This document shows, in pieces, positions 51,359-61,800 of a stretch of 64,000 bases of DNA (position 1 is the first letter of the stretch; the number at the start of each line of letters is the position of its first letter). The position numbers were made by a program, and so were the translations under genes. Source of the DNA: Bacteroidales bacterium. GTDB lineage: Bacteria > Bacteroidota > Bacteroidia > Bacteroidales > F082. Under the pieces are notes generated by a model that did no database searches, was not told the origin of the DNA, and was given only the letters and a program-made list of their open reading frames with translations. Where the stretch lies: contig JAFRRS010000023.1 of assembly GCA_017427985.1 (NCBI GenBank), positions 62,001-126,000 of the forward strand, in the 5' to 3' direction.

Positions 51359-52813
51359 ATGAGTATCAATGAATTACAACCAAAAGAAGTATTTGAAAAC
51401 TTCTACAGCCTCACACGCATCCCACGTCCTTCAAAGAAGGAGGCTCAAGTTATCGCTTTCATGAAGAAATTCGGTGAAGACCTCGGTCTTGAAACCATCG
51501 TCGACGAAGCCGGTAACGTCATCATCCGCAAGCCTGCAACACCAGGTTACGAGAACCGCAAAGGTGTCATCCTTCAGGCTCATCTCGACATGGTGCCGCA
51601 AAAGAACGCCGACACCGTTCATGACTTTGAGAAAGACCCTATCGAGACTTACGTCGACAACGGTTGGGTGCACGCAAAAGGCACCACTCTCGGAGCTGAC
51701 AACGGCGTGGGAGCTGCTGCCGCAATGGGTGTCCTCGCATCAAAAGACCTGCAGCACGGTCCTGTCGAAGCCCTCTTCACCATCGACGAAGAGACCGGTA
51801 TGACAGGTGCCAACAAACTAGCCCCGGGATTCCTTAAAGGCGACATCCTTCTCAACATGGACTCAGAGACCGAAGGTGAGCTCTACGTTGGCTGCGCCGG
51901 CGGTATCGACACCAACGCCTGCTGGACTCCAAAAATGGAGAAAGTTGCTGACGGTATGACGGCTTATCAGTTGATTGTCAAAGGATTGAAAGGTGGTCAC
52001 TCAGGCATGGACATCAACCTCGGAAGAGGCAACGCCAACAAGATCATGAACACCTTATTAATCATGACATCACAGAAATTCGGCGTGCGCCTTGCCACAA
52101 TCAACGGCGGAAGCCTCCGCAACGCAATCCCAAGAGAGTCGTTCGCAACAATCGTTCTTCCTGCTGAAAAAGTCGAGAAAATGAAGACATTCGTGCAGGA
52201 TTACGAAGGTGCGGTTAAAGAGCAATATTCAGAAACAGAACCCGAACTCGCCATCTCAATGGTTGAGACAGAAATGCCTGCTGAAGTCATCGACAACAAG
52301 ACTTTCAAGAACATGATGGAAGCCATCGCGAAATATCCAAACGGCGTCATCGGAATGTCGAAAGATTTTGAAGGCACTGTCGAGACATCGTCGAACCTCG
52401 CCCTCGTGAAGTTTGAAGACGGCAAGATCATCACATGCTCGTTGCAGCGCGGTCTCGTCGATGAACTCAAAGACAAACTCGCCGATGACATCCGTGCCAT
52501 CTTGACAGAACACGGCGCGACAGCAGAGTCAAGCGGCTCATACCACGGCTGGAAACCAAACATCGACAGCCCTATCCTCGCCACAATGAAGAAGGTTTAC
52601 AACGAGAAATTCGGCAAAGAACCGAAAGTCATGGTCATCCACGCCGGTCTCGAATGTGGCATCCTCGGCGCAAAATATCCTAACTGGGATATGATTTCAT
52701 TCGGCCCGACACTCGTTCATCCGCACTCACCAGACGAGGCTCTGAACATCGAATCAGTCACTCCTTTCTGGGAATTCCTGATTGAAACATTGAAAAATGT
52801 ACCTGAAAAATAA
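51359..52813 (+). CDS. pepD: Aminoacyl-histidine dipeptidase (PepD, M20 family)
   Basis: 484 residues. M20 metallopeptidase: LQAHLDMVPQ (metal His/Asp, about residue 80), GADNGVGAAAAMGVL (bridging Asp), TIDEETGMTGA (Glu-Glu) and MDSETEGELYVGCAGG. It cleaves Xaa-His and other dipeptides in the cytoplasm. Length typical of PepD. Gap of 20 nt to the sensory hydrogenase gene, so possibly cotranscribed; not functionally related. Confidence 0.96.
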   Translation: MSINELQPKEVFENFYSLTRIPRPSKKEAQVIAFMKKFGEDLGLETIVDEAGNVIIRKPATPGYENRKGVILQAHLDMVPQKNADTVHDFEKDPIETYVDNGWVHAKGTTLGADNGVGAAAAMGVLASKDLQHGPVEALFTIDEETGMTGANKLAPGFLKGDILLNMDSETEGELYVGCAGGIDTNACWTPKMEKVADGMTAYQLIVKGLKGGHSGMDINLGRGNANKIMNTLLIMTSQKFGVRLATINGGSLRNAIPRESFATIVLPAEKVEKMKTFVQDYEGAVKEQYSETEPELAISMVETEMPAEVIDNKTFKNMMEAIAKYPNGVIGMSKDFEGTVETSSNLALVKFEDGKIITCSLQRGLVDELKDKLADDIRAILTEHGATAESSGSYHGWKPNIDSPILATMKKVYNEKFGKEPKVMVIHAGLECGILGAKYPNWDMISFGPTLVHPHSPDEALNIESVTPFWEFLIETLKNVPEK

Positions 52814-52850
52814 TTTTTCAAAAAAATGTTGTACGTATTAAAAACTTTTG

Positions 52851-52858
52851 TAATTTTG
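52851..52858 (+). promoter_or_regulatory. -7 promoter box for rpmH
   Basis: TAATTTTG, with a -33-like TGTTG about 19 nt upstream, 46 nt before the ATG. Confidence 0.65.
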
Positions 52859-52904
52859 CAGTCCGAATTTTAGGAGAAAAAAGAAAAAATAAATACACAA
52901 GACA

Positions 52905-53051
52905 ATGAAACGTACATTTCAACCATCGAACAGAAGACGCAAGAACAAACACGGTTTCAGAGAAAGAATGGCAACTGCCAACGGTCGCAAGGTTTTGAAA
53001 GCCCGCCGCGCAAAAGGCAGAAAGAAGCTCACAGTATCTGACGAGTATTGA
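52905..53051 (+). CDS. rpmH: 50S ribosomal protein L34
   Basis: 48 residues, [20 protein letters not shown] then [20 protein letters not shown] and KLTVSDEY, the near-invariant L34 sequence of Bacteroidota. A classic hairpin terminator follows at 53090. The usual rnpA-yidC neighbours are absent; a gingipain-like protease gene follows instead, which is common for Bacteroidota. Confidence 0.98.
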   Translation: MKRTFQPSNRRRKNKHGFRERMATANGRKVLKARRAKGRKKLTVSDEY

Positions 53052-53089
53052 TTCGGCGAAGCCGTACCTGATAAATTATTTAAGGTTAC

Positions 53090-53122
53090 AAAAAAGAGAC
53101 AATGTTACGTTGTCTCTTTTTT
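53090..53122 (+). terminator. Intrinsic terminator of rpmH
   Basis: A 13-bp stem AAAAAAGAGACAA/TTGTCTCTTTTTT with a 7-nt loop and T run. Confidence 0.9.
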
Positions 53123-53124
53123 TG

Positions 53125-53132
53125 TATCTTTG
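53125..53132 (+). promoter_or_regulatory. -7 promoter box immediately before the C25 protease start
   Basis: TATCTTTG, only 4 nt before the ATG at 53137. Since transcription usually begins 4-8 nt after this box, the message would have no leader. Confidence 0.55.
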
Positions 53133-53136
53133 CGAC

Positions 53137-55422
53137 ATGCAAAAACTGCCGAGAATATCGCTCCTGCTTCTGTTGACGCTTACCGTCATCAGCAACGTCT
53201 GCGCCCAGAAACAAAGCGTTTCATTCCAAGTTGGCACAAAAAACAGCGCAACAAACTTCATCCCCACCGACGAAGGATGTCCCGAACTCAAAACCGATGC
53301 CAGATACATCGCCATCCCCAAAGACTCCGATTTCAACATTACAATAGACTCTATATCATTAAAGACAACCAGGGACATATACATCTACCCCGCTTCACGT
53401 CTTCCAAGCGACTACGATTCAATTGATTATCATCCCGTTGAAAACAAAACAATCTATTCCAAAGACGAGTTTTTTCCAAGCGAAATCATCACTTGGAAAA
53501 GAATGAGTTTCCGTGACTTCGACATCATTCTTGTCGGAATCGCTTTGGAACAATATAACCCAATCCACTGCCAACTGAAATCCATCGAAAACGCCATAAT
53601 TACCTGCCACTTTGACCAGCCAAAAGATTTTGAGAATCCCAACGATAACTCATTATTCAAAAACATCGTAATAAACCCAGATTTCTTTGACGAATATATT
53701 GATGAGGAATCCCCAATAGTCTCACGGCGCGACGGCTGCGACTATCTTATCATAACTCCAAACGATATGCAGATAAAAGCATGGGCTGACACCTTGAAAA
53801 ACTTCCGCGAGACTCAGGGAATCATGACAAAAGTTGTTACATTGGAAAAAGTTGGCGTCAACAATCCCGACACCTTGAAGTCATATCTCAAAAACGCCTA
53901 CGAAAACTGGTCTCCCTCACCTTCTGCTGTATTGCTTCTTGGCGATTACAATTCAAATCCGACGAAAGGCATAACGACCTACGCATTAAAAGACCATCCC
54001 GAAGGCCAGCAATTTGAGCCATATCTGACCGACAACAAACTTGTCGACTTCAATAACGACAATCTTCCCGACATCGTCATCGCACGCATGCCTGCTGCCA
54101 ACCACGACGAAGCCCGACTGATGGTTCAAAAGACAATCCAATACGAACTCCACCCCTACACTGACGCTTCTTATTATGACAAAGTCATAACTGCCATGGG
54201 ATATCAGCGCAAACGTTGGTTTCAACTGTGCACCGAGGTCGTTGCCGGATATTTCCACAAAATCGGCAAACAAGACATCCATCTCAACGCCATATATCAA
54301 GGCATGCCCGACTCCATCTGGTCCACTGGTCAAAAGACCGACAACGTTGTCAGCTATTTCGGTCCGCAAGGATTAGATTACATCCCGTCAACGATGTCAC
54401 ATCTCACCGACTGGGACAACAACGCCGACGACATCACCGAAGCGATACAAGATGGCACGTTCCTGCTCCTGCATCGCGACCACGGTACATATGAAAACTG
54501 GAGCAAACCGGAATATGGCACTGCTCACATAAACAGTTTGAACAACGACAATCTCACATTCGTAATGTCGGCAAACTGCCAGACCGGACACTTCGGATAC
54601 GGAAAAGACACGGACTGCTTTGCAGAGCGTTTCTTAAGGGTGCCACAAGGTGCCATCGGCGTTGTCGCTGCCTCCGAATTGTCGTATTCCTACGTGAACG
54701 ACACCTACGTTTGGGGCTTCTTCGACTATCTTTACCCCGATTTCATGCCGAATTACGGTAACGACGACATGAGATTCCAATATCCCGCCTTTGCAAATGC
54801 TTATGGTAAATACTTCCTGCACCAGTCTTCATTCCCAAGCAACGCAAGCATGAAAGCGATAACATATCACCTGTTCCATTATTTCGGCGACGCTTTCCTC
54901 AGTCTTCATACCGAACAGCCCAGAAAGCTGTCAGTCGGGCACCCTGCACACATAGGAACAGAAGACATGAGCGTCACCATCAACGCTGACGACAGCGCCA
55001 CAATTGCACTGTCTGTCGACAACCATTTGATTTCCAGAAATATTTCAAAGAACGGTTCCGCGACTCTGCGTTTTCTAAACGTTTACGACGAAGGCGACAC
55101 AATAATAGTTGTCGTCACGAAACAAAACCACTATCGTCACGAAAGCAATATCATTATTTCAAACAGCATCGGCATTGGCGAGTTACATGATGACAAACGC
55201 ATCAAAATCTATCCTAATCCGACCGCTCAAATACTCCACATAGAAGGTGACAACATCTCCAATGTCAAAGTTCTGAATTTGTTATGGCAAGAGGTCATAA
55301 GCACCGACAACAACACTGACAACAGCAGCATTGACATTGACTGCAGCAATCTTAACCACGGCATTTATTATGTCTTAGTATCCGGCACAAACACCGTTGT
55401 CAGGAAATTCATCAAAGAATAG
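53137..55422 (+). CDS. C25 (gingipain-like) cysteine protease with T9SS sorting domain
   Basis: 761 residues from MQKLPRISLLLLLTLTVISN, a signal peptide ending CAQ. A propeptide runs to about 185 and the C25 caspase-like domain covers about 200-560: YLIITPNDMQIKAWADTLK, VLLLGDYNSNP, catalytic His449 in LLLHRDHGTYENW and Cys481 in MSANCQTGHFGYG. An Ig-like domain (about 605-670) and the T9SS sorting domain (IKIYPNPTAQILHI ... GIYYVLVSG) follow. It is a cargo protease, not a sortase, because it has the usual sorting tail and a gingipain-like order. An extended start at 53110 lies within the terminator region and is rejected. Confidence 0.93.
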   Translation: MQKLPRISLLLLLTLTVISNVCAQKQSVSFQVGTKNSATNFIPTDEGCPELKTDARYIAIPKDSDFNITIDSISLKTTRDIYIYPASRLPSDYDSIDYHPVENKTIYSKDEFFPSEIITWKRMSFRDFDIILVGIALEQYNPIHCQLKSIENAIITCHFDQPKDFENPNDNSLFKNIVINPDFFDEYIDEESPIVSRRDGCDYLIITPNDMQIKAWADTLKNFRETQGIMTKVVTLEKVGVNNPDTLKSYLKNAYENWSPSPSAVLLLGDYNSNPTKGITTYALKDHPEGQQFEPYLTDNKLVDFNNDNLPDIVIARMPAANHDEARLMVQKTIQYELHPYTDASYYDKVITAMGYQRKRWFQLCTEVVAGYFHKIGKQDIHLNAIYQGMPDSIWSTGQKTDNVVSYFGPQGLDYIPSTMSHLTDWDNNADDITEAIQDGTFLLLHRDHGTYENWSKPEYGTAHINSLNNDNLTFVMSANCQTGHFGYGKDTDCFAERFLRVPQGAIGVVAASELSYSYVNDTYVWGFFDYLYPDFMPNYGNDDMRFQYPAFANAYGKYFLHQSSFPSNASMKAITYHLFHYFGDAFLSLHTEQPRKLSVGHPAHIGTEDMSVTINADDSATIALSVDNHLISRNISKNGSATLRFLNVYDEGDTIIVVVTKQNHYRHESNIIISNSIGIGELHDDKRIKIYPNPTAQILHIEGDNISNVKVLNLLWQEVISTDNNTDNSSIDIDCSNLNHGIYYVLVSGTNTVVRKFIKE

Positions 55423-55424
55423 CG

Positions 55425-57017
55425 CTATAATCCGCAGACCAATCGCACCGACATCCCATCACTCTTAAGGGACCATTCTTTCATACCAGGCTTTACTGCA
55501 TTCACCTCAATAAAATATGCATTGTTGTCATCTTTCTTTGATGACGACCAAACACAAAGATTGACTTCAGGACTATAAACATTATTGCCGATACGATAAC
55601 CTGCAGCCGGTATGAACACCGCTCCAGCCTCTTCCATCAGCTCCCATTGTGCAAGAGTATACTGATTGTTTTTATAGCCGTCATCTGTTACAATATTAGG
55701 GACAAAACAACCACTATAGGGCTCCACCCAGTCATCGGGCAGCAGCACAATGCCTTTGACGCAGTCATTAATTGTAGCCATACCTTTTTTCTCTGAAGCG
55801 TCTTCCCTATACGCCAACAAATACAGCCACTCATCATTTGTCAATGCACGCCACTGCTTATAGGCCTTACCTCCATTTATAATAGGATAATAGCCCCAAT
55901 TAGCCCTTCCGTTCTCATCATACAGGTTTTTATTACCGACACCGTAAGCATAATAATTGCTTGATGTGCTATTTGTGCTTTGAGGATAATAATTCACTGC
56001 ACCATGGTTATAGCCGCTTGTACCCCACCCGAAAAGAGTAACGACATTGTTGTTGCTATAATTCGCGCCAACATTATCACCCGGCTGCTCGACAATCGAA
56101 TACTGGTGCGGCAAGAAACCCCATTCGTTTTTTGATTTTACATAATACAAATTTGCTTTCGAGAAGAAAACCGGGACTGTACTCTTGTCAACATAAAACG
56201 GATGACTTAAGGCACCTTCCGGCGGCATCACATTTTTGGCAATCAATCGTATAGTAATGCCTTTCATAACAAGATTGTCTCCTTCAACTATTTCAGGAAT
56301 TGCACCTCTCCAACCATAAAAAACACCGGCGAACACAGACCCCGGTTCTCCTTCAGGTAACGCCTCTTGTGGAAGCAGAATAGCATATTTATAACCTGCC
56401 CCAGACGGAAGTGATATAACGCCATCATCAACCATGTCGTAAGAAAACGAGGCATCAGAAAAATCTATGGTCACCTGGTTGTTCATGCCTTTTATGCATA
56501 CACATGCGGTATTCTTGTCCGATGTTGTTGCACTAAACTTCGCGAGAGCGCATTTGTTATGAAGCCTCGCTGAATAATAGTCATAAATACTATTAAACCT
56601 GTATTCTGAATGTCCGTATGAAATCACCGGCAAATCATCAATCTGGTTGGAAATCGTCACCGAACATCCCGTCGACTCCCCGACGACCAAGTCGTCAGTG
56701 TTCTGATTGCCCAGGAAATAAAAATGAAGATAATCGTCAGACACGGCTCCTGTTATATTCCCAATAAAGAGACATTGTTTTTGGTGATATGTCAGTTTTC
56801 CAATATATTTGCCGTTGTTGACCACAATAACCTCATCGCCTTCCTCAAACGAGACCCCTCCCGTAGACGTGTTGACATCGATTCTCTGCCCACCCACATT
56901 AAGGGCAATTTCCACCGTTTCTCCAGCATCAGCTGCTGTCGCAATCACTTCCGTTTTCTTTTTGCATTGAGTGAATGCCAATGCGACACATACAATCAAC
57001 AAATAAAACTTCTTCAT
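55425..57017 (-). CDS. Lipoprotein with C-terminal FISUMP/formylglycine-enzyme-like fold
   Basis: 530 residues: lipoprotein signal with Cys in AFTQCKKK (about residue 18); a beta-rich N-terminal part (about 30-250) reminiscent of fimbrillin-like proteins (VGGQRIDVNTSTGGVSFEEGD in part, CALAKFSATTSD); and a C-terminal domain (about 280-530) with WGFLPHQYSIV, WRALTNDEWLYLLAYRED and a final VRLVCGL, like Fibrobacter-type paralogous surface domains. Probably on the cell surface. It starts with ATGA overlapping the short PID-CTERM-like gene. Confidence 0.7.
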   Translation of the reverse strand: MKKFYLLIVCVALAFTQCKKKTEVIATAADAGETVEIALNVGGQRIDVNTSTGGVSFEEGDEVIVVNNGKYIGKLTYHQKQCLFIGNITGAVSDDYLHFYFLGNQNTDDLVVGESTGCSVTISNQIDDLPVISYGHSEYRFNSIYDYYSARLHNKCALAKFSATTSDKNTACVCIKGMNNQVTIDFSDASFSYDMVDDGVISLPSGAGYKYAILLPQEALPEGEPGSVFAGVFYGWRGAIPEIVEGDNLVMKGITIRLIAKNVMPPEGALSHPFYVDKSTVPVFFSKANLYYVKSKNEWGFLPHQYSIVEQPGDNVGANYSNNNVVTLFGWGTSGYNHGAVNYYPQSTNSTSSNYYAYGVGNKNLYDENGRANWGYYPIINGGKAYKQWRALTNDEWLYLLAYREDASEKKGMATINDCVKGIVLLPDDWVEPYSGCFVPNIVTDDGYKNNQYTLAQWELMEEAGAVFIPAAGYRIGNNVYSPEVNLCVWSSSKKDDNNAYFIEVNAVKPGMKEWSLKSDGMSVRLVCGL

Positions 57018-57295
57018 AAATTCTGATTTTTAAATTTCATAAACCTGTTTACTGCATACCATATTCCCGCCGCCACCATAATCATTAGCCCGCCATCAAG
57101 CGACACTGGGGCGAAAGAGTCATTCGTGACGCCACTGGTCATAAGTTCATCTCTATTCTCATAACCGTCGTCCATACCGCTAAAAAAGCCGTCAGACCTA
57201 AAACTTTGGGCGTTTGCAACCTTTGGCACGGCCATGATGAGACCCATTGCCACGGAAAGTACCAAGACTTTCATCTTTTTTCTTGTTAGTTTCAT
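57014..57295 (-). CDS. Small exported protein with C-terminal sorting-like tail (PID-CTERM-like)
   Basis: 93 residues from MKLTRKKMKVLVLSVAMGLI (57295); an inner ATG at 57274 is possible. Signal peptide ends VANAQ; a short mature segment rich in Asp/Gly (FRSDGFFSGMDDGYENRDE) is followed by APVSLDGGLMIMVAAGIWYA and a basic end (NRFMKFKNQ). The Pro-x-x-D-Gly-Gly, helix, basic tail order is like the PID-CTERM signal processed by exosortase-like enzymes in Bacteroidota. The gene forms an operon with the lipoprotein (ATGA overlap). No exosortase is in view. The leader 12-mer CTAACAAGAAAA is shared with 29963-30042. Confidence 0.65.
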   Translation of the reverse strand: MKLTRKKMKVLVLSVAMGLIMAVPKVANAQSFRSDGFFSGMDDGYENRDELMTSGVTNDSFAPVSLDGGLMIMVAAGIWYAVNRFMKFKNQNL

Positions 57296-57429
57296 TTTTC
57301 TTAGTTTTTGAATTTTTAATAAACACAAATAGGTACAAATCGTTGATTATCACCAACAATTCGCAAAAATTTTTACCTGAGCTGATACAAATAGAATAAC
57401 ATTTCATAAAGTTTTCGTTTTTGTCGATG

Positions 57430-57437
57430 CAAAAATA
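57430..57437 (-). promoter_or_regulatory. -7 promoter box upstream of the PID-CTERM-like gene
   Basis: The minus strand reads TATTTTTG. It predicts a leader of about 130 nt. Confidence 0.45.
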
Positions 57438-57488
57438 ATACATTTTTTGATACACGCATCAAAAAAATTTAAAAAAAATTCAAAAAAA

Positions 57489-57514
57489 ATGGGACGCGTA
57501 AAAACACGTCCCAT
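57489..57514 (-). terminator. Intrinsic terminator after porV
   Basis: ATGGGACG (57489-57496)/CGTCCCAT (57507-57514), followed on the minus strand by TTTTTTTT. Confidence 0.8.
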
Positions 57515-57534
57515 ATTTTTATATACAATCCCTA

Positions 57535-58776
57535 TCAGTCTACTTTTTCCAATTTCGTGTTTCCATCCCACTTGTTGATGTTGAATGCGAGATTGAAGCG
57601 AAGTGTACCTTCAAGAGGATTTGTTCCTGATGTCGCGGTGTTGTTAACCGGCACAAGATATGAAACATCAAGGGCAAACACGTTGTAACGCAAACCAGCA
57701 CCAAAGGTTAGATATTTACGGTTACCCTTCATCTGGGATTCATGGAAATAACCGGCACGAACAGCAAACACCTTATTATACCAATACTCAGCGCCAACGC
57801 TCCAAGTAAACTCTTTCAACTCCTCGCTGAATCCGCCAGGAGCATCATAGAACGACTGAATCATACCCTGAATCATCGAAACATTGTTGTCCATACCTTT
57901 TGCGATAACTCTGTTTCCGCTTTCATCATCTTGAGGATGCAAAACGCCAAGAGAATCAGTATAGTAAGCGTACTCTGGTGGTGTTGGCACGAGCAATTTG
58001 TTCAAATCAAATGTAACAGCAATCGAGTTAAACTCGTCGATGTTTAGTTTCAATGTCGGACCCAAACGAAGGTTTGTAGGGATAAAGTCTGTTCTTGAGT
58101 TGGCATTGCTGTAGCTCATCTTATTACCCATGTTGGTAATTGCGACACCCCAAGAGAACTCGCCGTCAATTGTTCCGATATTAATTGGTTTCTGATAATA
58201 AACACCGACATCGGCTGCCACCGACCATGCAGCTCTCGAATAGTTAGTTACACCTTGCGTGAGATGTGAATAAATGAAGCGTCCTGAAACAGCCGCCGAC
58301 AAATAATCACCGAGTTTTCTTGAATAAGCGACATCAACCGAAAACTCATTTGGTGAATATGTTCCCAAATCCTCATTTCCAGGACCGCGGAAATTAATCT
58401 CACCAAGTGAGAAATAACGCAACGATCCCGCAATTGTTGACCTATTGCTCATACGTTTTGAAACAGCGAGATAAGCGATATTCATGTCAGGGACAAGCTT
58501 TCTCAACCATGGGCTGTAAGCCAAACCGATGCTAAAATCATCTTCAATAAAAGCATATTTTGCAGCGTTCCAATGCATTGAATAAACGTCTGGAGCTGTT
58601 GACACACCCGCGTCACCCATAGCTGCCGAACGTGCATCTGGTGCTATTATCATAAATGGAACAGCTGTCGAAATGACATTATAATCAATATCCTGACCCG
58701 TTTCCTGCATCTGCGCTTTTGCAATGACTCCCGTCATCAAAAGACTCATAAGAACCAAAAAAGATCTTTTAATCAT
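57535..58776 (-). CDS. porV: T9SS outer-membrane protein PorV (LptO)
   Basis: 413 residues: signal peptide ending IAKAQ, then a FadL-like beta-barrel. The N-terminal block ISTAVPFMIIAPDARSAAMGDAGVST, followed by MHWNAAKYAF, is the PorV hallmark. Later strands SPWLRKLVPDMNIAYLAVS and the final aromatic strand LRFNLAFNINKW fit. PorV collects T9SS cargo from the SprA translocon and delivers it to PorU for cleavage. It has its own promoter (58796) and lies downstream of two porU-like genes. Confidence 0.96.
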   Translation of the reverse strand: MIKRSFLVLMSLLMTGVIAKAQMQETGQDIDYNVISTAVPFMIIAPDARSAAMGDAGVSTAPDVYSMHWNAAKYAFIEDDFSIGLAYSPWLRKLVPDMNIAYLAVSKRMSNRSTIAGSLRYFSLGEINFRGPGNEDLGTYSPNEFSVDVAYSRKLGDYLSAAVSGRFIYSHLTQGVTNYSRAAWSVAADVGVYYQKPINIGTIDGEFSWGVAITNMGNKMSYSNANSRTDFIPTNLRLGPTLKLNIDEFNSIAVTFDLNKLLVPTPPEYAYYTDSLGVLHPQDDESGNRVIAKGMDNNVSMIQGMIQSFYDAPGGFSEELKEFTWSVGAEYWYNKVFAVRAGYFHESQMKGNRKYLTFGAGLRYNVFALDVSYLVPVNNTATSGTNPLEGTLRFNLAFNINKWDGNTKLEKVD

Positions 58777-58795
58777 ATACTTTAAAATTAGCTTG

Positions 58796-58803
58796 CAAAA
58801 TTA
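58796..58803 (-). promoter_or_regulatory. -7 promoter box for porV
   Basis: The minus strand reads TAATTTTG, 19 nt upstream of the ATG, so porV can be expressed apart from porU. Confidence 0.6.
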
Positions 58804-58859
58804 AACAATTATTCAATTAAACGTAAACAAATTTGAATTATTGCATACATTTTTATGAT

Positions 58860-61800
58860 TTATAAAATTATCATCCGCTGGGCAGTGTTATATGAGTTTC
58901 CGTCCGAATCAGAAACATACACCTTATATATATATACACCTGCGCCAAGATTATTTCCCATCATATCACTCGCACTCCACTCCATATTCAAAATCGGTGT
59001 AGACAAACCGTTGTACTCCAACACATTAACAATTCTTCCCGACACGTCATAAATCTTAATCAAAACATCTGCCACGACATCGGAATTGTTATATTCAATT
59101 GTGAAACATGTCTTGTCACGGAACGGATTTGGATAATTTCTCACATTCAGAATCTTCTTCTCATGATGCTTTCTCGCCACATTAACCAAAATCGAGACGG
59201 TATTGCTGTTGTCATGCGTATCCCAAGCCCTCAACGAAATCAAATTCGGGCCTTCGTCAAGTTCCTCAAAATCAATGGAAAGCGCACCTCTTGTAAAATC
59301 ATCCATTGCAGGCTCAAATAGTCTGTTCACATTCATCGTTTTCATCGACTCCTCCGATTTCACAGTTATCATAACATCACGCCCGATGACAGAATTGTAA
59401 TGATAAATCCCTTGCGGGTCATGGATGGTTGCTGAAAGCTGACCGAAATTCGGAACTTCACCGTCTACAATGTCTTCTCCATTCCATAAAAGTTCTATCT
59501 CAGGACCTTCATTATCCATCGGCACTTCGGATGTTCCTCCAATCGAAACTTTTTTATAAAATCCAGTCGCATCAATCTTTCTGACAGTGTCCATCGCATA
59601 GAAAGACATTCTCGCATAACCACTTTGGTTGTTAACGCTTCTTGGAACCCAAAACGTGAAAGAGAACCTGCCGTTAGTCACCGAAGCTTTACCTTCATAA
59701 ATAACATCCTTATAGCACGAGAAAGTGATTTGGTTTCCATTAGCCCCGTCGTTGTTCAAAGTCTGGTATTTCGCTTTGTTATCAAACATTTTCGGACAAA
59801 TAACGCCATTGAAGCCAACATCAACGCCATCCATGCCGTTGCTAATGAATCCCTCCACATGAATCGAATCCATAGGAGCGACGACCAATGGCTCTTCAGG
59901 AGTCATCCCATTTACCAACTCTATGATAATGTCACTTTTAGGATATGAAAAGCGCAAAGCCGGATCGCCAAACATGACATACGACAGATAATTTGACGAA
60001 TTTGAGCCGTTATTGTTTTTAGTCAAGCGAACAAAGTCACCAAAAGCAAGCATCCTGATGTTGTCGCCAGTAAAAACCTGCTTGTGAAAATTTTTTATGA
60101 CAGCCTGGTTTATCGGCGAAGATGTCGGTCGCGTCGTCGTGAACATCGCAATGGCTCCGCCTTCATTCATCTTAAACAACCTCTCTCCCGCTGACACAAA
60201 CGTAGCATCGTCAAACGCACTGAACTCACATGTTCCCGTTGCGACAAACGGCAGTTGATAATAATTTGTCAGTCGTCCTATATCCTTGATTCTGAATATA
60301 TTCGACGCGCTCAGCCCCTGAACACCGCCATGTCCGAGATACGACATCATCATGATGCCGTCATTGTATTTGTCAACAATCGATTCCGTGACGTCAGGAT
60401 AATAATAACCACCAGTCGACATGGTTTTCCGAATATATGCATCGGCGTATATCTTATCAACATTCACAAATGGCTTGAGGGTGTCGACAATCTTCTCGAT
60501 AGCTTCGCAGCCGTCAGAATACATCTTTTTGTCATCACTGAGAAGCAGAATATTGTTGCGCCAACCACCCATCGTCTTAACCGAACTTATATATCTTCTG
60601 ATTTTGTCGACGACGACCTCGGCTTCATCTTCATTTATCACAGGTATTCTTCCAATTCCAAGGTCAAGCAAGCCGACACAAGAAGCGCCCTCGCCATCAT
60701 CCATAAGCCCGTAATAATCATCCGTAACGTATGCAAGTATTTCATTTACACAATTATACGCTTCGTATGGCGGCACAAAGTTGGTCCCATAGCCTTCAAT
60801 ATTCTTGTAATCATTTTCACCTCTACCCAAAAGAAGCACATACTTCAAATCAGACGACCTCTGATAAATCATCCTGATAAAGTTGCGAATACCAGTAATA
60901 TCACGCGCACCCGATGAAAACTCGTTGAAAATCTCATCAACAAAAACAACTTCACAGTAAAGCCCGTCCACTTCCTCATGAATTGCCTTTATTTCCTCTG
61001 CCTGAGTCGCAAAAATCTTGTCAGTGACGATAAGCATCTCACCACCGTAAAGCGAATGCAGGTTCTGGTTTTCAATCGGATAAATGGATTTAACACTTTG
61101 AATATCAGAACTTTTAGTAACGACATATGAGTTGCCGAAATTGGACAAATCTTTAAAGCAAATCTCACCGCCAACATATTCAAAATCCTGAATCTCAGGC
61201 TCAAGAGCTTTTGACACATCATAAACCAGCATATCCTGCTCCGCATTGCCGACTTTTATGGTTTTAACAACTGGATGTCCCATATCAGACAATGAAAAAT
61301 GCAACTGCTCATCCGCGTATTTGATTGTGCGCCAAGCATTTACACAGATATAATCCAAAGTGACAAAAGTAGACGTATTCTCTGTCAGCACTTCCAATGA
61401 AACGTTAATAATGTCATCATCGGGGTTAAACAATGCTTCAACATTCTTTTCCTCGCCGTAATAATAATCACCGGCTTTTTTTATGAAAATATCATCAGTT
61501 ACTGCCGAACCATTGACTTTCAGACTCACATAAAAATTCTCTTTTTTTGATGCCCCGACGAAACATGTCTTAACGCTTCCAATCTTGTTTTTCTCTACAT
61601 TTTTAAAAACAAAAGGTATCGTAACTTCTTGATTCTCACCATTTATCTTTTCACCATACCATTTTCTGCCCCTGTGATAATAATTTGAAAGATCAATCTC
61701 ATGATACTGCTTGTCAAGGAATGAATTTACAACACCGACTGCATCAGCAGAAGACTGCTCTTTGACCGACATTCTCTTCCCATTCGTTTGATTATCAATC

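Noticed and set aside
53137..55422. Reading the C25 gene as a third PorU
   Set aside because: It has a T9SS sorting tail, a gingipain-like His and Cys context and is far shorter than PorU.
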